This document shows positions 36,500 through 44,818 of a DNA stretch of 64,000 nucleotides, piece after piece (the first letter of the stretch is position 1; each line of letters starts with the position of its first letter). The notes under the pieces were generated by a model. It was not told the origin of the DNA. It was given only the letters and a program-made list of their open reading frames with translations, and searched no databases. Position numbers and translations under genes: made by a program. This DNA is from Hyphomicrobium sp. (lineage in GTDB: Bacteria; Pseudomonadota; Alphaproteobacteria; Rhizobiales; Hyphomicrobiaceae). The stretch covers positions 620,001-684,000 of the forward strand of contig NZ_JAIETU010000002.1 of NCBI RefSeq assembly GCF_019744875.1, written 5' to 3'.

Positions 36500-37399
36500 A
36501 TGAGTGATGCGACGCCTATTCTGCACATGCTTTCGCCGCAGAAGCACATGAGCCCGTTCGACGTGAACATGGCCGCGGACGCCGGTTTCAAGGTCATCAT
36601 TCCCTACATCAACGTGACGCTCGAAGAGACGACCGCGCTCGTGCAGGACGCCATCTTCTCGCGCCCGCCGGACTACGGCGTGCGCACGGGCATGTTCATC
36701 GGCGGCAAGGACGCCATCGTCGCCCTCGACATGATGGAAGCCGCGCGCAAGGCCATGGTGCCGCCGTTCCAGCTTTCCGTCATCGCCGACCCGGCCGGCT
36801 CGTTCACGACGGCCGCCGCCATGGTGGCCTGCGTCGAGCGCGTGCTGAAGCAGAAGTTCGGCCGCGGCTGGAAGGGCACGAAGGTCGCCGTGTTCGGCGC
36901 CACGGGCGTCGTGGGCTTCGCCTCGTCGATCATCACCGCGCTCGAAGGCGCTGACGTCACGCTCGTCGCGCATCGCGGCGTCGACCGCGTCATCAAGTCC
37001 GCCGCCGTCTCGAAGGAGCGCTTCGGCGTCGACCTCAAGGCGGCCAGCGGCGAGACCGAAGCGCAGAAGCGCGAGATCCTCGCCAATGCCGAAGTCGTTT
37101 TCGCCGCCGCCGCTGCAGGCGTGCAGGTGATCACGAAGGAAGACAAGGCGTTCGCAACGAACCTTCTCGTGGCCGCCGACGTCAACGCCGTGCCGCCCGC
37201 GGGCGTCGAAGGCATGGAGCTGTTCATGGATGGCGCGCCGCTGCCGGGCACCGATGCCTACGGCGTCGGCCCGCTCGCCATCGGCGACGTCAAGTACAAG
37301 ACCGAATCCGGCCTCTTCAAGCAGATGCTGTCGTCGAACGAGGCCCTCTCGCTCGACTTCCGTCATGCCTTCGCGCTGGCCCGCCAGCTCGTGGCTTGA
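36500..37399 (+). CDS. mtdB: NAD(P)-dependent methylene-tetrahydromethanopterin dehydrogenase
   Basis: 299 residues, cytoplasmic. It oxidises methylene-H4MPT to methenyl-H4MPT, after Fae. The N-terminus is ILHMLSPQKHMSPFDVNMAADAGF; the Rossmann loop is VAVFGATGVVGFASSI; SVIADPAGSFTTAAAMVACVE and the C-terminal KYKTESGLFKQML are typical of MtdA/MtdB. The neighbourhood (mch, fae) and the N-terminal sequence favour MtdB over the H4F-active MtdA. GGGAGACG lies before the ATG. The stop overlaps the TTG start of the next gene. Confidence 0.95.
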   Translation: MSDATPILHMLSPQKHMSPFDVNMAADAGFKVIIPYINVTLEETTALVQDAIFSRPPDYGVRTGMFIGGKDAIVALDMMEAARKAMVPPFQLSVIADPAGSFTTAAAMVACVERVLKQKFGRGWKGTKVAVFGATGVVGFASSIITALEGADVTLVAHRGVDRVIKSAAVSKERFGVDLKAASGETEAQKREILANAEVVFAAAAAGVQVITKEDKAFATNLLVAADVNAVPPAGVEGMELFMDGAPLPGTDAYGVGPLAIGDVKYKTESGLFKQMLSSNEALSLDFRHAFALARQLVA

Positions 37400-38547
37400 C
37401 GGGCGAAACCGTCCTTATTGCCGCCTTTTCCGCGCGGGCGCTCGCAGCGTCCGCGCGGCGCGCCGGCTACAAGCCGCTGGTCGTCGACTGCTTCGGCGAT
37501 CTCGATACGGTGGCGCTGGCTGAAGCGTCCCGCTGCCTGCCCGCACGCGTCCAGGTTGGGTTCACCGCCCGCCCGCTGATCGCGGCTCTCGAAAGTCTCG
37601 TTTCTGAAGCCTCTTCGCCGCCGATCGGCCTCGTGCTCGGCGGCGGCTTCGAGTGCAATCCGCGCCTGGTGGCGAAGCTCGCCGAGCATTTCACCCTCAT
37701 CGGCAACGACGCCGAGACGATCTGGCGCGCGAAGCATCCGCAGCACTTTTTCCAGATTCTCGGCGACCTCGGCGTGCCGCACCCTGAGACGCGCCTCGAC
37801 GCGCCCGAAGTCTCCGACGGCTGGCTCATGCGGCGGATCGGCGGCAGCGGCGGCCTGCACATTCACCCCTGCCCCGCCAAGCCGCGCCCCGACAAGCGGC
37901 GCTTCTACCAGCGCGTGGCGCAAGGAGCGCCCGTTTCGCTGCTGGGATTGGTTTCGGACAAGAGCGCTGCGTTCGCCGCCAGCCGCCAGTGGACCAATCC
38001 GCTGCCGCGGCGCCCTTATCGTTACGGCGGCGCGGTCGGCTCCTGGCCGCTCGATGAAGATCTCGAAGCGCGCATGATCGAGATGTCGCTCGCTGTCTCG
38101 GAAGCACTGTCGCTCAAGGGCATCGTCTCGTTCGACTATCTCGTGGACGATGGGGCGCCTCTGCTGCTTGAGGTCAATCCGCGGCCGGGCGCTACCCTGG
38201 ACGTGTTTGACGACGCGTCCGGCACTCTATTCAAGGCGCACGTCGAGGCGTCGCGCGGCGGCGATCCCGCGGCCATTCTCTCGACCGAGTGGCATCCGCC
38301 GATCGCGCGGGCCGCCGCTTTTCTCTATGCCGACCGCGGGGGGCTCACCATCCCGGCGGTCGATTGGCCGGAGTGGAGCGCGGATCGCCCGTGCCCTGGG
38401 GGCACCATCGCCGCCCGCCAACCGCTCGCGACCGTGCTGGCCGAAGGGGACGACGCCAATACCGTGGCCGCCACCTGCGTTCAGCGCTTGGGCGCGCTCG
38501 AAGATTTGCTGTATGACCATTCAAACGAAAAAGGAGCTCAACAATGA
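37396..38547 (+). CDS. ATP-grasp protein of the H4MPT/methanofuran cluster (orf5 type)
   Basis: 383 residues. The TTG start at 37396 overlaps the mtdB stop (TTGA). There is an N-terminal pre-grasp domain ([20 protein letters not shown]), a central glycine-rich loop ([14 protein letters not shown]) in place of the usual nucleotide loop, and the C-terminal metal-binding segment [16 protein letters not shown]. It is homologous to the ATP-grasp proteins of methylotroph C1 clusters and more distantly to archaeal MfnD (tyramine-glutamate ligase). A ligase step in methanofuran-like cofactor synthesis is likely, but the substrate is inferred. The stop overlaps the mch start. Confidence 0.87.
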   Translation: MTGETVLIAAFSARALAASARRAGYKPLVVDCFGDLDTVALAEASRCLPARVQVGFTARPLIAALESLVSEASSPPIGLVLGGGFECNPRLVAKLAEHFTLIGNDAETIWRAKHPQHFFQILGDLGVPHPETRLDAPEVSDGWLMRRIGGSGGLHIHPCPAKPRPDKRRFYQRVAQGAPVSLLGLVSDKSAAFAASRQWTNPLPRRPYRYGGAVGSWPLDEDLEARMIEMSLAVSEALSLKGIVSFDYLVDDGAPLLLEVNPRPGATLDVFDDASGTLFKAHVEASRGGDPAAILSTEWHPPIARAAAFLYADRGGLTIPAVDWPEWSADRPCPGGTIAARQPLATVLAEGDDANTVAATCVQRLGALEDLLYDHSNEKGAQQ

Positions 38548-39512
38548 GCAGCGGTTCCAGTTTTGCGCCCAGCGTCAACGCGCGGGCGGGGGTGCTGGTT
38601 GACGATCTCGTATTGGCTGCGGACGCGCTGCGCTGCGCCGTGACGACCGGCGAGGCCGGCGAGCGGTGCATCGATCTCGGCGCGAACGTGCCGGGCGGCC
38701 TGGAAGCCGGCCGCCGTCTCGGCGAGATCTGCATGGGTGGCCTCGGCACCGTGACGCTCACGTCGTCGTCGGGCCTCGAGCGCTGGCCGCTCGGCGTGGT
38801 CGTTCATTCGTCGAACCCGGTCATCGCCTGCCTCGGCAGCCAGTACGCGGGCTGGACCATCACGGACGACAGCGGCTTCTTTGCTCTCGGCTCGGGCCCA
38901 GCGCGCGCGCTCTCGCGTGTCGAAGAGCTCTACACCGAACTCGGCTACGTCGATAAGCACTACACGGGCACGCTGGTGATCGAGGGCGATACCGCGCCCC
39001 CGCCCGCCGTCGCCACGAAGGTTGCCGCCGCGTGCGGCATCAAGCCGAGCGACCTCACGGTGATGTATGCCCCGACGGGCAGCCTCGCGGGGACGGTGCA
39101 GATCGCCGCGCGCGTTCTCGAGGTGGCGCTGCATAAGGCGCATTCGCTGCACTTCGATCTCAACAACATCGTCGACGGCTACGGCGTTGCGCCGATCGCG
39201 CCGCCGGTGCCGGATTTCGTCAAGGCGATGGGGCGGACCAACGACGCCATCATCTACGGCGGTCGCATCCAGTTGTTCGTGCGGGGTACGGATGCGGAGG
39301 CTGAAAAGCTCGCGCAGAACCTGCCGTCCAACACGTGCTCGATCTACGGCAAGCCGTTCGCGGAGATCTTCGCTGCCGTCAACGGCGACTTCTACAAGAT
39401 CGACGCGTCGCTGTTCAGCCCGGCGCTCGTGACGGTGTCGAACCTCGACACGGGATCGAGCTTCCATGCCGGAAAGCTCGCGCCCGATATCGTCGACGCG
39501 AGCTTCAAGTAA
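38544..39512 (+). CDS. mch: Methenyl-tetrahydromethanopterin cyclohydrolase
   Basis: 322 residues. It hydrolyses methenyl-H4MPT to 5-formyl-H4MPT, after MtdB. Signature regions are [50 protein letters not shown] and [26 protein letters not shown] (read in pieces). The ATG at 38544 has AAGGAG upstream and overlaps the previous stop (ATGA). Length is that of the family. The downstream spacer to the next gene carries a 9-bp palindrome. Confidence 0.97.
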   Translation: MSSGSSFAPSVNARAGVLVDDLVLAADALRCAVTTGEAGERCIDLGANVPGGLEAGRRLGEICMGGLGTVTLTSSSGLERWPLGVVVHSSNPVIACLGSQYAGWTITDDSGFFALGSGPARALSRVEELYTELGYVDKHYTGTLVIEGDTAPPPAVATKVAAACGIKPSDLTVMYAPTGSLAGTVQIAARVLEVALHKAHSLHFDLNNIVDGYGVAPIAPPVPDFVKAMGRTNDAIIYGGRIQLFVRGTDAEAEKLAQNLPSNTCSIYGKPFAEIFAAVNGDFYKIDASLFSPALVTVSNLDTGSSFHAGKLAPDIVDASFK

Positions 39513-39529
39513 GACATCTCGACATCATG

Positions 39530-39555
39530 CCTCTCCCCACCGTTGCGGGGAGAGG
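39530..39555. repeat. Palindromic element between mch and the next ATP-grasp gene
   Basis: The arms CCTCTCCCC and GGGGAGAGG are perfectly paired (9 bp) around an 8-nt loop. It is one of several CT/GA-rich palindromes in this block (also 40552-40570, 40597-40632 and 42957-42992). Confidence 0.8.
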
Positions 39556-39570
39556 GAGAACATCCTCGCC

Positions 39571-40515
39571 ATGAACAAGCCGGTCACCACCACGGAACTC
39601 GACAAGGCGACCCTTTCGGGGCCGCGGATCGTGCTGTTCGTGGAGGACGGCTCGGGCGACTGGCATGCGCGGCGCCTCAAGAAGGCCATGGAGGCGCGCG
39701 GTGCGCAGGTCGTCACGACGACACTCAGCGCGTGCGCCTTCGACACATCCTGCCCGAGCGGTCTCGACATCCCCGGGTTCGACGGCCTGCTTCCGGACGG
39801 GGCGTTCGTGCGCTCCGTCTCGACGGGGACGCTCGAGCAGATCACGCTGCGTCTCGGCATTCTTCATGCGCTTCGCGAAAGCGGCGTGCGCGTGTGGAAC
39901 GATGCGCGCGCCATCGAACGCTGCGTCGACAAATCCACGGCGACGTTCCTGTTCCAGAAGGCCGGCCTCGCCACGCCGCCGACGCGCGTGGTGGAGACGC
40001 TCGCGCGTGCGCAGGCTCACCTTTCGGCCGATCCGCGCCCGTTCGTTCTGAAGCCGCTGTTCGGCAGCCAGGGCAACGGCGTGAGGCGCGCGCACAGCGC
40101 CGATGAGCTGCCCGCGCCCGAAGAGGTCGGCGACGTCTACTACATGCAGCATTATCTGCGGGCGCCAGACGCGACGCTGTTCGAGGATTGGCGGGTCTTC
40201 GTATCGAAAGGCCGCCTTCTTTCCTCGATGGTCCGGCGCGGCAAGAGCTGGATCACGAACGTGCACCAGGGCGCGGAGCCGATCGCGCACGAGCCGTGCA
40301 CCGAGATGAGCCAACTCGCGCTTGCCGCAGTGGCGGCGATCGGAGCGGACTACGCGGGCGTGGATCTCATCCGCGACGCGTCCGGCCGGCTGATGGTGCT
40401 CGAGATCAATTCGAACCCGGCCTGGAAGGGACTGCAGAGCGTCACCACGATCGACATCGCGGACACGCTGGCGGCGGATTTCCTCGCGGCCGTCACGAAA
40501 GTTTCGGCTCGGTGA
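39571..40515 (+). CDS. RimK-like ATP-grasp ligase of the C1 cofactor cluster (orf7 type)
   Basis: 314 residues from the ATG at 39571. RimK-like ATP-grasp features: VWNDARAIERCVDKSTATFLFQKAG split around the N-domain, the glycine loop LKPLFGSQGNGV, DWRVFVSKGRLLSSMVRR, and the metal ligands in GVDLIRDASGRLMVLEINSNPAWKGL. Related proteins add glutamate to carboxylates (MptN/RimK/CofF). A glutamylation step of the H4MPT or methanofuran analogue is the likely role; the precise acceptor is not visible. It is a different branch from the ATP-grasp protein at 37396. Confidence 0.88.
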   Translation: MNKPVTTTELDKATLSGPRIVLFVEDGSGDWHARRLKKAMEARGAQVVTTTLSACAFDTSCPSGLDIPGFDGLLPDGAFVRSVSTGTLEQITLRLGILHALRESGVRVWNDARAIERCVDKSTATFLFQKAGLATPPTRVVETLARAQAHLSADPRPFVLKPLFGSQGNGVRRAHSADELPAPEEVGDVYYMQHYLRAPDATLFEDWRVFVSKGRLLSSMVRRGKSWITNVHQGAEPIAHEPCTEMSQLALAAVAAIGADYAGVDLIRDASGRLMVLEINSNPAWKGLQSVTTIDIADTLAADFLAAVTKVSAR

Positions 40516-40596
40516 TGGCGCCCATCACATACGTCGGCCTTGCATTCCTCGCCCCCTTGCGGAGAGGGGGGAACCCAGACCGCCGAAGGTCCGCAA

Positions 40597-40632
40597 TCCC
40601 CCCCTCCCGACGTCCCCCACGAGGGGGGAGGA
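40597..40632. repeat. 36-bp CCCCCCTCC / GAGGGGGGAGG palindromic element upstream of the CitG-like gene
   Basis: This is 33 of 36 bp identical to the element inside the HisA-like gene (42957-42992). It folds as a stem of CCTCCCCC-type arms. It ends 13 bp before the ATG of the CitG-like gene, so its GGAGGAGAGG arm may double as that gene's ribosome-binding site. A related hairpin lies just upstream at 40552-40570. Confidence 0.85.
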
Positions 40633-40645
40633 GAGGCGCTGTGTA

Positions 40646-41515
40646 ATGGCGTTTCCGCTCAATCAAACCAACGTCGAAGCCGCGTTCGTTGCAGCCTGCC
40701 ACGCGGAACTCCAGGCCCTGAAGCCCGGCAACGTGCACGTCCACAGCGCCGGGCACGGCATGGACATCCATCATTTCGAGCGCGCCGCCGCCGCGGCCGC
40801 GCCGTTCATTGCCGATCCCTCGCTGTCCGTGGGGGGCCGCATCCTGGGCGCGGTCAAGGCGAGCTTCGCGGAGACTGGGCTCAACGCGAACCTCGGCATC
40901 GTTCTGCTCGCCGCGCCTCTTGCGGCGGCCGCCGAGTCACGGATTGGAGGCGCAGACCTGCGCGAGCGGCTGGGGCGTGTGCTCGGCGGCCTCGACCAGG
41001 CGGATGCGGCGGACGCTTTCCAGGCCATCGTGATCGCGAACCCTGCGGGCCTTGGCCGCGCCGACCAGGGTGACGTCAACGCCGCCGCCACGGTGACGCT
41101 GCGCGAGGCGATGGCGCTCGCGGCGGATCGCGACAGAATCGCGAAGGCCTACGTGACGCGCTTCGACGACCTCTTTTCTCTGGGCCTGCCCGCGCTGCAT
41201 GCGGGCCGGCGCGCTGCAGCAAACGAAACCCTGGCGATTACTGCGCTGCACATGACCTATCTGGCCGAGTTCCCGGACAGTCATATCGCCAGAAAATTCG
41301 GCATCGACGTCGCAGAGCGCATCCGGGGCGAAGCGCGAAATGCGGCATCACTTTGGCACCCTGCCCCGCGGCCCGAGACGTGGAATGGTCTGTGGGCGCT
41401 GGACAAGAGCCTTAAGGATCGGGGAATTAACCCCGGTACGACTGCGGACCTGGTGGTAGCTACTCTCTTTGCGGACATGCTCATTCACCAGAGTGCGACC
41501 ACCAAGCCTCTCTAG
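40646..41515 (+). CDS. Triphosphoribosyl-dephospho-CoA synthase (CitG)-family protein of the C1 cluster
   Basis: 289 residues. The CitG/MdcB fold is shown by AACHAELQALKPGNVHVHSAGHGMDIHHF at the N-terminus, TGLNANLGIVLLAAPLAAA and the C-terminal NPGTTADLVVATLFADML. The classical enzymes make the prosthetic group of citrate lyase or malonate decarboxylase from dephospho-CoA and ATP. No lyase genes are present here, and CitG-like genes are conserved in methylotroph H4MPT clusters, so a phosphoribosyl-transfer or related step in cofactor synthesis is the better guess. It starts at ATG 40646, behind a palindromic repeat. Confidence 0.88.
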   Translation: MAFPLNQTNVEAAFVAACHAELQALKPGNVHVHSAGHGMDIHHFERAAAAAAPFIADPSLSVGGRILGAVKASFAETGLNANLGIVLLAAPLAAAAESRIGGADLRERLGRVLGGLDQADAADAFQAIVIANPAGLGRADQGDVNAAATVTLREAMALAADRDRIAKAYVTRFDDLFSLGLPALHAGRRAAANETLAITALHMTYLAEFPDSHIARKFGIDVAERIRGEARNAASLWHPAPRPETWNGLWALDKSLKDRGINPGTTADLVVATLFADMLIHQSATTKPL

Positions 41516-41738
41516 CCTCTTGTCCAAACCTTCGACCTAGGTCTATTAAGGGGCGGCGCTCACGGCGCCACTATCCGGCCAACCGGGCCGGCGACACCCC
41601 GTGTCGCCGTTCGCTGCAACTGGGATAGGTTTTAGACTGCAGCCGGCTCTCACACTCCGGGCAGACGCTTCAGGCGCACGTCGCTGACGGACGCTCGGAT
41701 TGCGTTTTTTGTTCAATATGAAGGAAGGGAACCCCCTA

Positions 41739-42251
41739 ATGGCCAAGATCAATCGCGTACTGGTCGGCGAGTCGCTCGTCGGTGACGGCAACGAAGTCGC
41801 TCACATCGACCTCATCATGGGCCCGCGCGGCAGCGCGGCCGAGACGGCATTCGTCAACGCACTCGCGAACAACAAGGACGGCTTCACCACCCTCCTCGCC
41901 GTGATCGCTCCGAACCTGCCCTGCAAGCCGAACACGATCATGTTCAACAAGGTCACCATCAAGGACGCCCGCCAGGCCGTTCAGATGTTCGGACCTGCTC
42001 AGTACGGCGTTGCCAAGGCCGTTCAGGACTCGGTCGCTGAAGGCGTTATCCCGGCTAACGAAGCTGACGACATCTACATCCTCGTTGGCGTGTTCATCCA
42101 CTGGGAAGCTGCCGACGACGCCAAGATCCAGGACTACAACTATCGCGCAGTCAAGGAGTCGATCGCTCGTGCCGTCGCCGGCAAGCCGACGGCTGCCGAA
42201 GCTACCGCTCAGCGCAACTCGGTCGCACATCCCTTCGGTGCGAAGACTTGA
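41739..42251 (+). CDS. fae: Formaldehyde-activating enzyme
   Basis: 170 residues. It condenses formaldehyde with tetrahydromethanopterin to methylene-H4MPT. The sequence is canonical: [24 protein letters not shown] with the active-site His, then [14 protein letters not shown] and [25 protein letters not shown] in adjoining segments. Codon use is strongly biased to a few codons (gtt, gct, aag, aac), as for a very abundant protein. The start at 41739 is preferred to the longer frame (from 41700); GGAAGGGA lies 9 nt upstream. It has its own intrinsic terminator and a 223-bp upstream gap, so it may also have its own promoter. Confidence 0.98.
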   Translation: MAKINRVLVGESLVGDGNEVAHIDLIMGPRGSAAETAFVNALANNKDGFTTLLAVIAPNLPCKPNTIMFNKVTIKDARQAVQMFGPAQYGVAKAVQDSVAEGVIPANEADDIYILVGVFIHWEAADDAKIQDYNYRAVKESIARAVAGKPTAAEATAQRNSVAHPFGAKT

Positions 42252-42403
42252 AGCGGAAACCGTCCACAGCAGGAAAATGATGCCCCTCCGTTGAATGGGG
42301 GTCTGCTGCAGCGATTGGGAAGACTACTCTCCGGCCGTTGGAACGGCTGACACGAGCAGGTGGACCTTCACGATCCACTCGCAAGTGGACTGAAACTCTC
42401 CGG

Positions 42404-42438
42404 GCCCGATTGCGAAAGCAATCGGGCTCTTTTTATTT
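42404..42438 (+). terminator. Strong intrinsic terminator after fae
   Basis: A perfect 10-bp stem (GCCCGATTGC with GCAATCGGGC) capped by a GAAA tetraloop is followed by TCTTTTTATTT. It closes the C1 block on the plus strand. Confidence 0.95.
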
Positions 42439-42516
42439 GTGACCGCCGATTCACGTCGCGCCTGATAGGCGGCGCGACGATCGGGGTCACGGTTGTTTTG
42501 TGACCGCCGATTCACG
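42436..42516. repeat. 20-bp direct repeats flanking a GC hairpin downstream of fae
   Basis: TTTGTGACCGCCGATTCACG occurs at 42436-42455 and 42497-42516 (period 61 bp). The segment between them contains an imperfect hairpin (GTCGCGCC ... GGCGGCGCGAC). No gene is present. Confidence 0.85.
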
Positions 42517-42532
42517 CGGACGGAGCGCGAAG

Positions 42533-43282
42533 TCAGGCGTCGCCTGCGGCGCATCTCTCGATATCGGCGGCCGTGATGGCGCCGCTGTGCAATGCAGTCG
42601 CGATGAGCGCGCCGGCCGCGCCGACGTCCCGAAGTGCGTGAAGGTCTTCGGCGTTGCGAACGCCACCCGCGGCGTAGACCTTGCGTGCGCCAGCACGCGC
42701 CACGATCGATCCGAGGCGCGTGAGATCAGGCCCCTCGCCGCTGCCGACGCGCGCGAGGGTCATGACGATGACGCGCTCCGGCCAGAGGTCTGCGTCTTCA
42801 AGAAGACCCTCCGGGCCGATGAACCGGTCGCCGCGAAAATCGAGCGAGAGCGGTGCTGCGGGACCGGCCTGTTGGCGGGCGCGCGCGTAGGCGTCCAGGC
42901 TCGCGAGCGATTCCGATCCGAGGACGTGGGTGGCGCTTGATTGCGGCGGTTGGGGGTCCCCCCCTCCTAACCTCCCCCACGAGGGGGGAGGAACTGCGCG
43001 CGCCTCGACGATGCCGTCGTCGATCCACAGCTCGGCTCCCGGCCACGCCTGCATGAGGCGGGCCTGCGTCGCCAGATCAGCGCCGCGGCCTTCGATGCCG
43101 TCGAGATCGGCAATGTAAAGCGTGGAGAACGGAAAGAGCGTGCGGAGACCCAGCGCGACGGCCACCGGATCGGCCGTCGATGGCGCGAGCGGCGTCTCGA
43201 TCGGAAGATAGCGCGCGCGATCGCCTCGCACCGCGGCCACGGCGGCGCCACCGCGGATATCAACGACCGGAATGACCTGCAT
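42533..43282 (-). CDS. HisA/HisF-like TIM-barrel protein of the C1 cofactor cluster, with in-frame palindromic insert
   Basis: 249 residues from the ATG at 43282, with AAGGAAG upstream; the longer frame to 43315 lacks a site. It starts MQVIPVVDIRGGAAVAAVRG, like HisA, and ends with a phosphate-binding loop VYAAGGVRNAEDLHALRDVGAAGALIATAL (in pieces). It is divergent from true HisA and clustered with H4MPT genes, as HisA-like proteins are in other methylotrophs; the reaction is unknown. At about residues 97-112, a Pro/Gly-rich stretch (PPPSWGRLGGGDPQPPQ) interrupts the barrel between WIDDGIVEARAV and THVLGSESLASL. It is encoded by a copy of the 36-bp palindrome also found at 40597. Confidence 0.85.
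   Translation of the reverse strand: MQVIPVVDIRGGAAVAAVRGDRARYLPIETPLAPSTADPVAVALGLRTLFPFSTLYIADLDGIEGRGADLATQARLMQAWPGAELWIDDGIVEARAVPPPSWGRLGGGDPQPPQSSATHVLGSESLASLDAYARARQQAGPAAPLSLDFRGDRFIGPEGLLEDADLWPERVIVMTLARVGSGEGPDLTRLGSIVARAGARKVYAAGGVRNAEDLHALRDVGAAGALIATALHSGAITAADIERCAAGDA
42957..42992. repeat. 36-bp palindromic element inserted in frame inside the HisA-like gene
   Basis: This is identical to 40597-40632 at 33 of 36 positions, including the CCCCCCCTCC run and CCCCCACGAGGGGGGAGGA. Here it lies entirely within coding sequence and keeps the frame open. Confidence 0.9.
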
Positions 43283-43420
43283 CGGGCTTCCTTCTGACCG
43301 CAGGTGATGTAACACATGGCCTGAGATGTAACCGCACGGCGGGCGATGTAAACATCGCGCGCCTCGCCGCGACGCCGCAGACGCCGCGCGGCAACCACAC
43401 TATCGGGAGCGCTTCACACC

Positions 43421-44452
43421 ATGACCGTCACGGCCGGACTCGATGTCGGCGGCGCCCACCTCAAGGTGGCCCTGGTCGAGGATGGCCGCACGCTCGCGGC
43501 GCGCCAGTTCGTGTGCCCGCTGTGGCAGGGTCTCGACAAGCTCGACGCCGCGCTCGCCGAAGCCCGCCCCCTGCTCGCGCGGGCCACGCGGTTCGCCGTC
43601 ACGATGACGGGCGAGCTGTCGGATCTGTTCCCGGATCGCGAAACGGGCGTGGGGACGCTCGTCGGCCGTATTGAGACGGATCTCGGGTCTGCGGCGCGGT
43701 TCTGGATGGGGCCGCGCGGCTTTGGCAGCGGCGACGACGCCCGCGCCCGGCATGCGGACGTGGGATCGACCAACTTTCTCGCAACGGCCGCGTTCATCGC
43801 GCGCAAGCACGCCGACGCCCTGCTGATCGACTTCGGGTCGACCACGGCGGACATCATTCCAGTCACGGGCGGCACGGCGTGCCCATTGGGCCTTTCCGAT
43901 GCCGACCGGCAGGCGACGGGCGCTTTGGTTTACACGGGCGCCACGCGCACGGCCGTGATGGCGATCGCCAGCGAGGCGCCGTTCGGCGGACAATGGGTGA
44001 GCCTTGCACGCGAGTATCTCGCGACGATGGCCGACGTGCGCCGCATCCTCGGCTACGACCTCGCCGGCATCGACCTGCATGCGACGGCGGACGGGAAAGG
44101 CAAATCGCTCGCAGAGAGCGTCACGCGGCTTGCGCGCATGCTGGGGCGGGATGCGCGCGACGGTTCGGCGGAGGCGTGGGAGGGCGCTGCCCGGCACATT
44201 CGCGAGCTGCAGTTGCGCTCCATCCACGACGGCGCGACGCGGGTGCTGTCGGCGGTGGCGGTTGCGCGCTCGGCGCCCGTCATCGCGGCGGGCATCGGGG
44301 CCGGTGACATCCATGAAATCGCGCGGCGGCTCGGCCGCACGGCGATCGATTTCGGTGCGCTTGCCGAAGCCGATGCAGACTGCCTCGAGGTGGCGACGGG
44401 CGCGGCGCCCGCGGTGGCCGTGGCGCATCTCCTGGCGTTCGAAGCGCGCTGA
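43421..44452 (+). CDS. H4MPT-linked C1 transfer pathway protein, MfnF-like (hydantoinase/ASKHA fold)
   Basis: 343 residues. It begins VTAGLDVGGAHLKVALV, a phosphate-1 motif of the actin-like ATPase fold, then MTGELSDLFPDRETGV, IDFGSTTADIIPVTGG and APVIAAGIGAG. This matches the hydantoinase-like 'one-carbon' family that includes archaeal MfnF, which couples the aminomethylfuran to the glutamyl-tyramine part of methanofuran. The activity here is inferred. It is divergent from the HisA-like gene, with a 138-bp shared upstream region. Confidence 0.88.
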   Translation: MTVTAGLDVGGAHLKVALVEDGRTLAARQFVCPLWQGLDKLDAALAEARPLLARATRFAVTMTGELSDLFPDRETGVGTLVGRIETDLGSAARFWMGPRGFGSGDDARARHADVGSTNFLATAAFIARKHADALLIDFGSTTADIIPVTGGTACPLGLSDADRQATGALVYTGATRTAVMAIASEAPFGGQWVSLAREYLATMADVRRILGYDLAGIDLHATADGKGKSLAESVTRLARMLGRDARDGSAEAWEGAARHIRELQLRSIHDGATRVLSAVAVARSAPVIAAGIGAGDIHEIARRLGRTAIDFGALAEADADCLEVATGAAPAVAVAHLLAFEAR

Positions 44453-44612
44453 CGGCGGCCAATTTCCTGCTGCAGTGCAACGCCGCGAATTTTACTCAAA
44501 CCTTAAAAGTTTCCCTTGGAAACCTACGATCGCCTGAAGTGGGCTCTAATGTATCCCTGGTAGACTCAGGCCATAATCAAAGAAAAGCCTCAAACGGGGA
44601 GAGGCACGGCCC

Positions 44613-44756
44613 ATGAAAACCACGCTCGCCATCGCAACTGCGATCATTATGCCGGGTGGCCTGATCATCCTGGCCATCAGCATCGCGACCTTCTATCTCG
44701 CGCGCCGCCGGGCCTACGCCCGGGTCGCCCAGCGCGCGCCGCAACTGCCGGTCTGA
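44613..44756 (+). CDS. Small single-helix membrane protein (47 residues)
   Basis: An ATG at 44613 has GGGGAGAGG 8 nt upstream and opens a 47-residue frame ending at 44756. It begins MKTTLAIATAIIMPG, followed by one hydrophobic helix (GLIILAISIATFYLA) and a basic tail (RRRAYARVAQR). Composition and ribosome-binding site support a real small membrane protein. No family is recognised. It lies between mfnF-like and DUF447 genes, on the opposite strand to the latter. Confidence 0.55.
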   Translation: MKTTLAIATAIIMPGGLIILAISIATFYLARRRAYARVAQRAPQLPV

Positions 44757-44818
44757 TCCGGATTTCCATCTGATCCAAGTTCCGGCGCGGCACGGCCGCC
44801 ACCGGCCATCTCTGCCCG

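Noticed and set aside
37396-40515. Reading the two ATP-grasp genes as a duplication
   Set aside because: They share only the general fold; their glycine loops, lengths and C-termini differ, so they are distinct families.
39530-42992. A CRISPR-like repeat array from the recurring CT/GA-rich palindromes
   Set aside because: The copies are unevenly spaced by hundreds to thousands of bases, there are no uniform spacers, and no cas genes are present.
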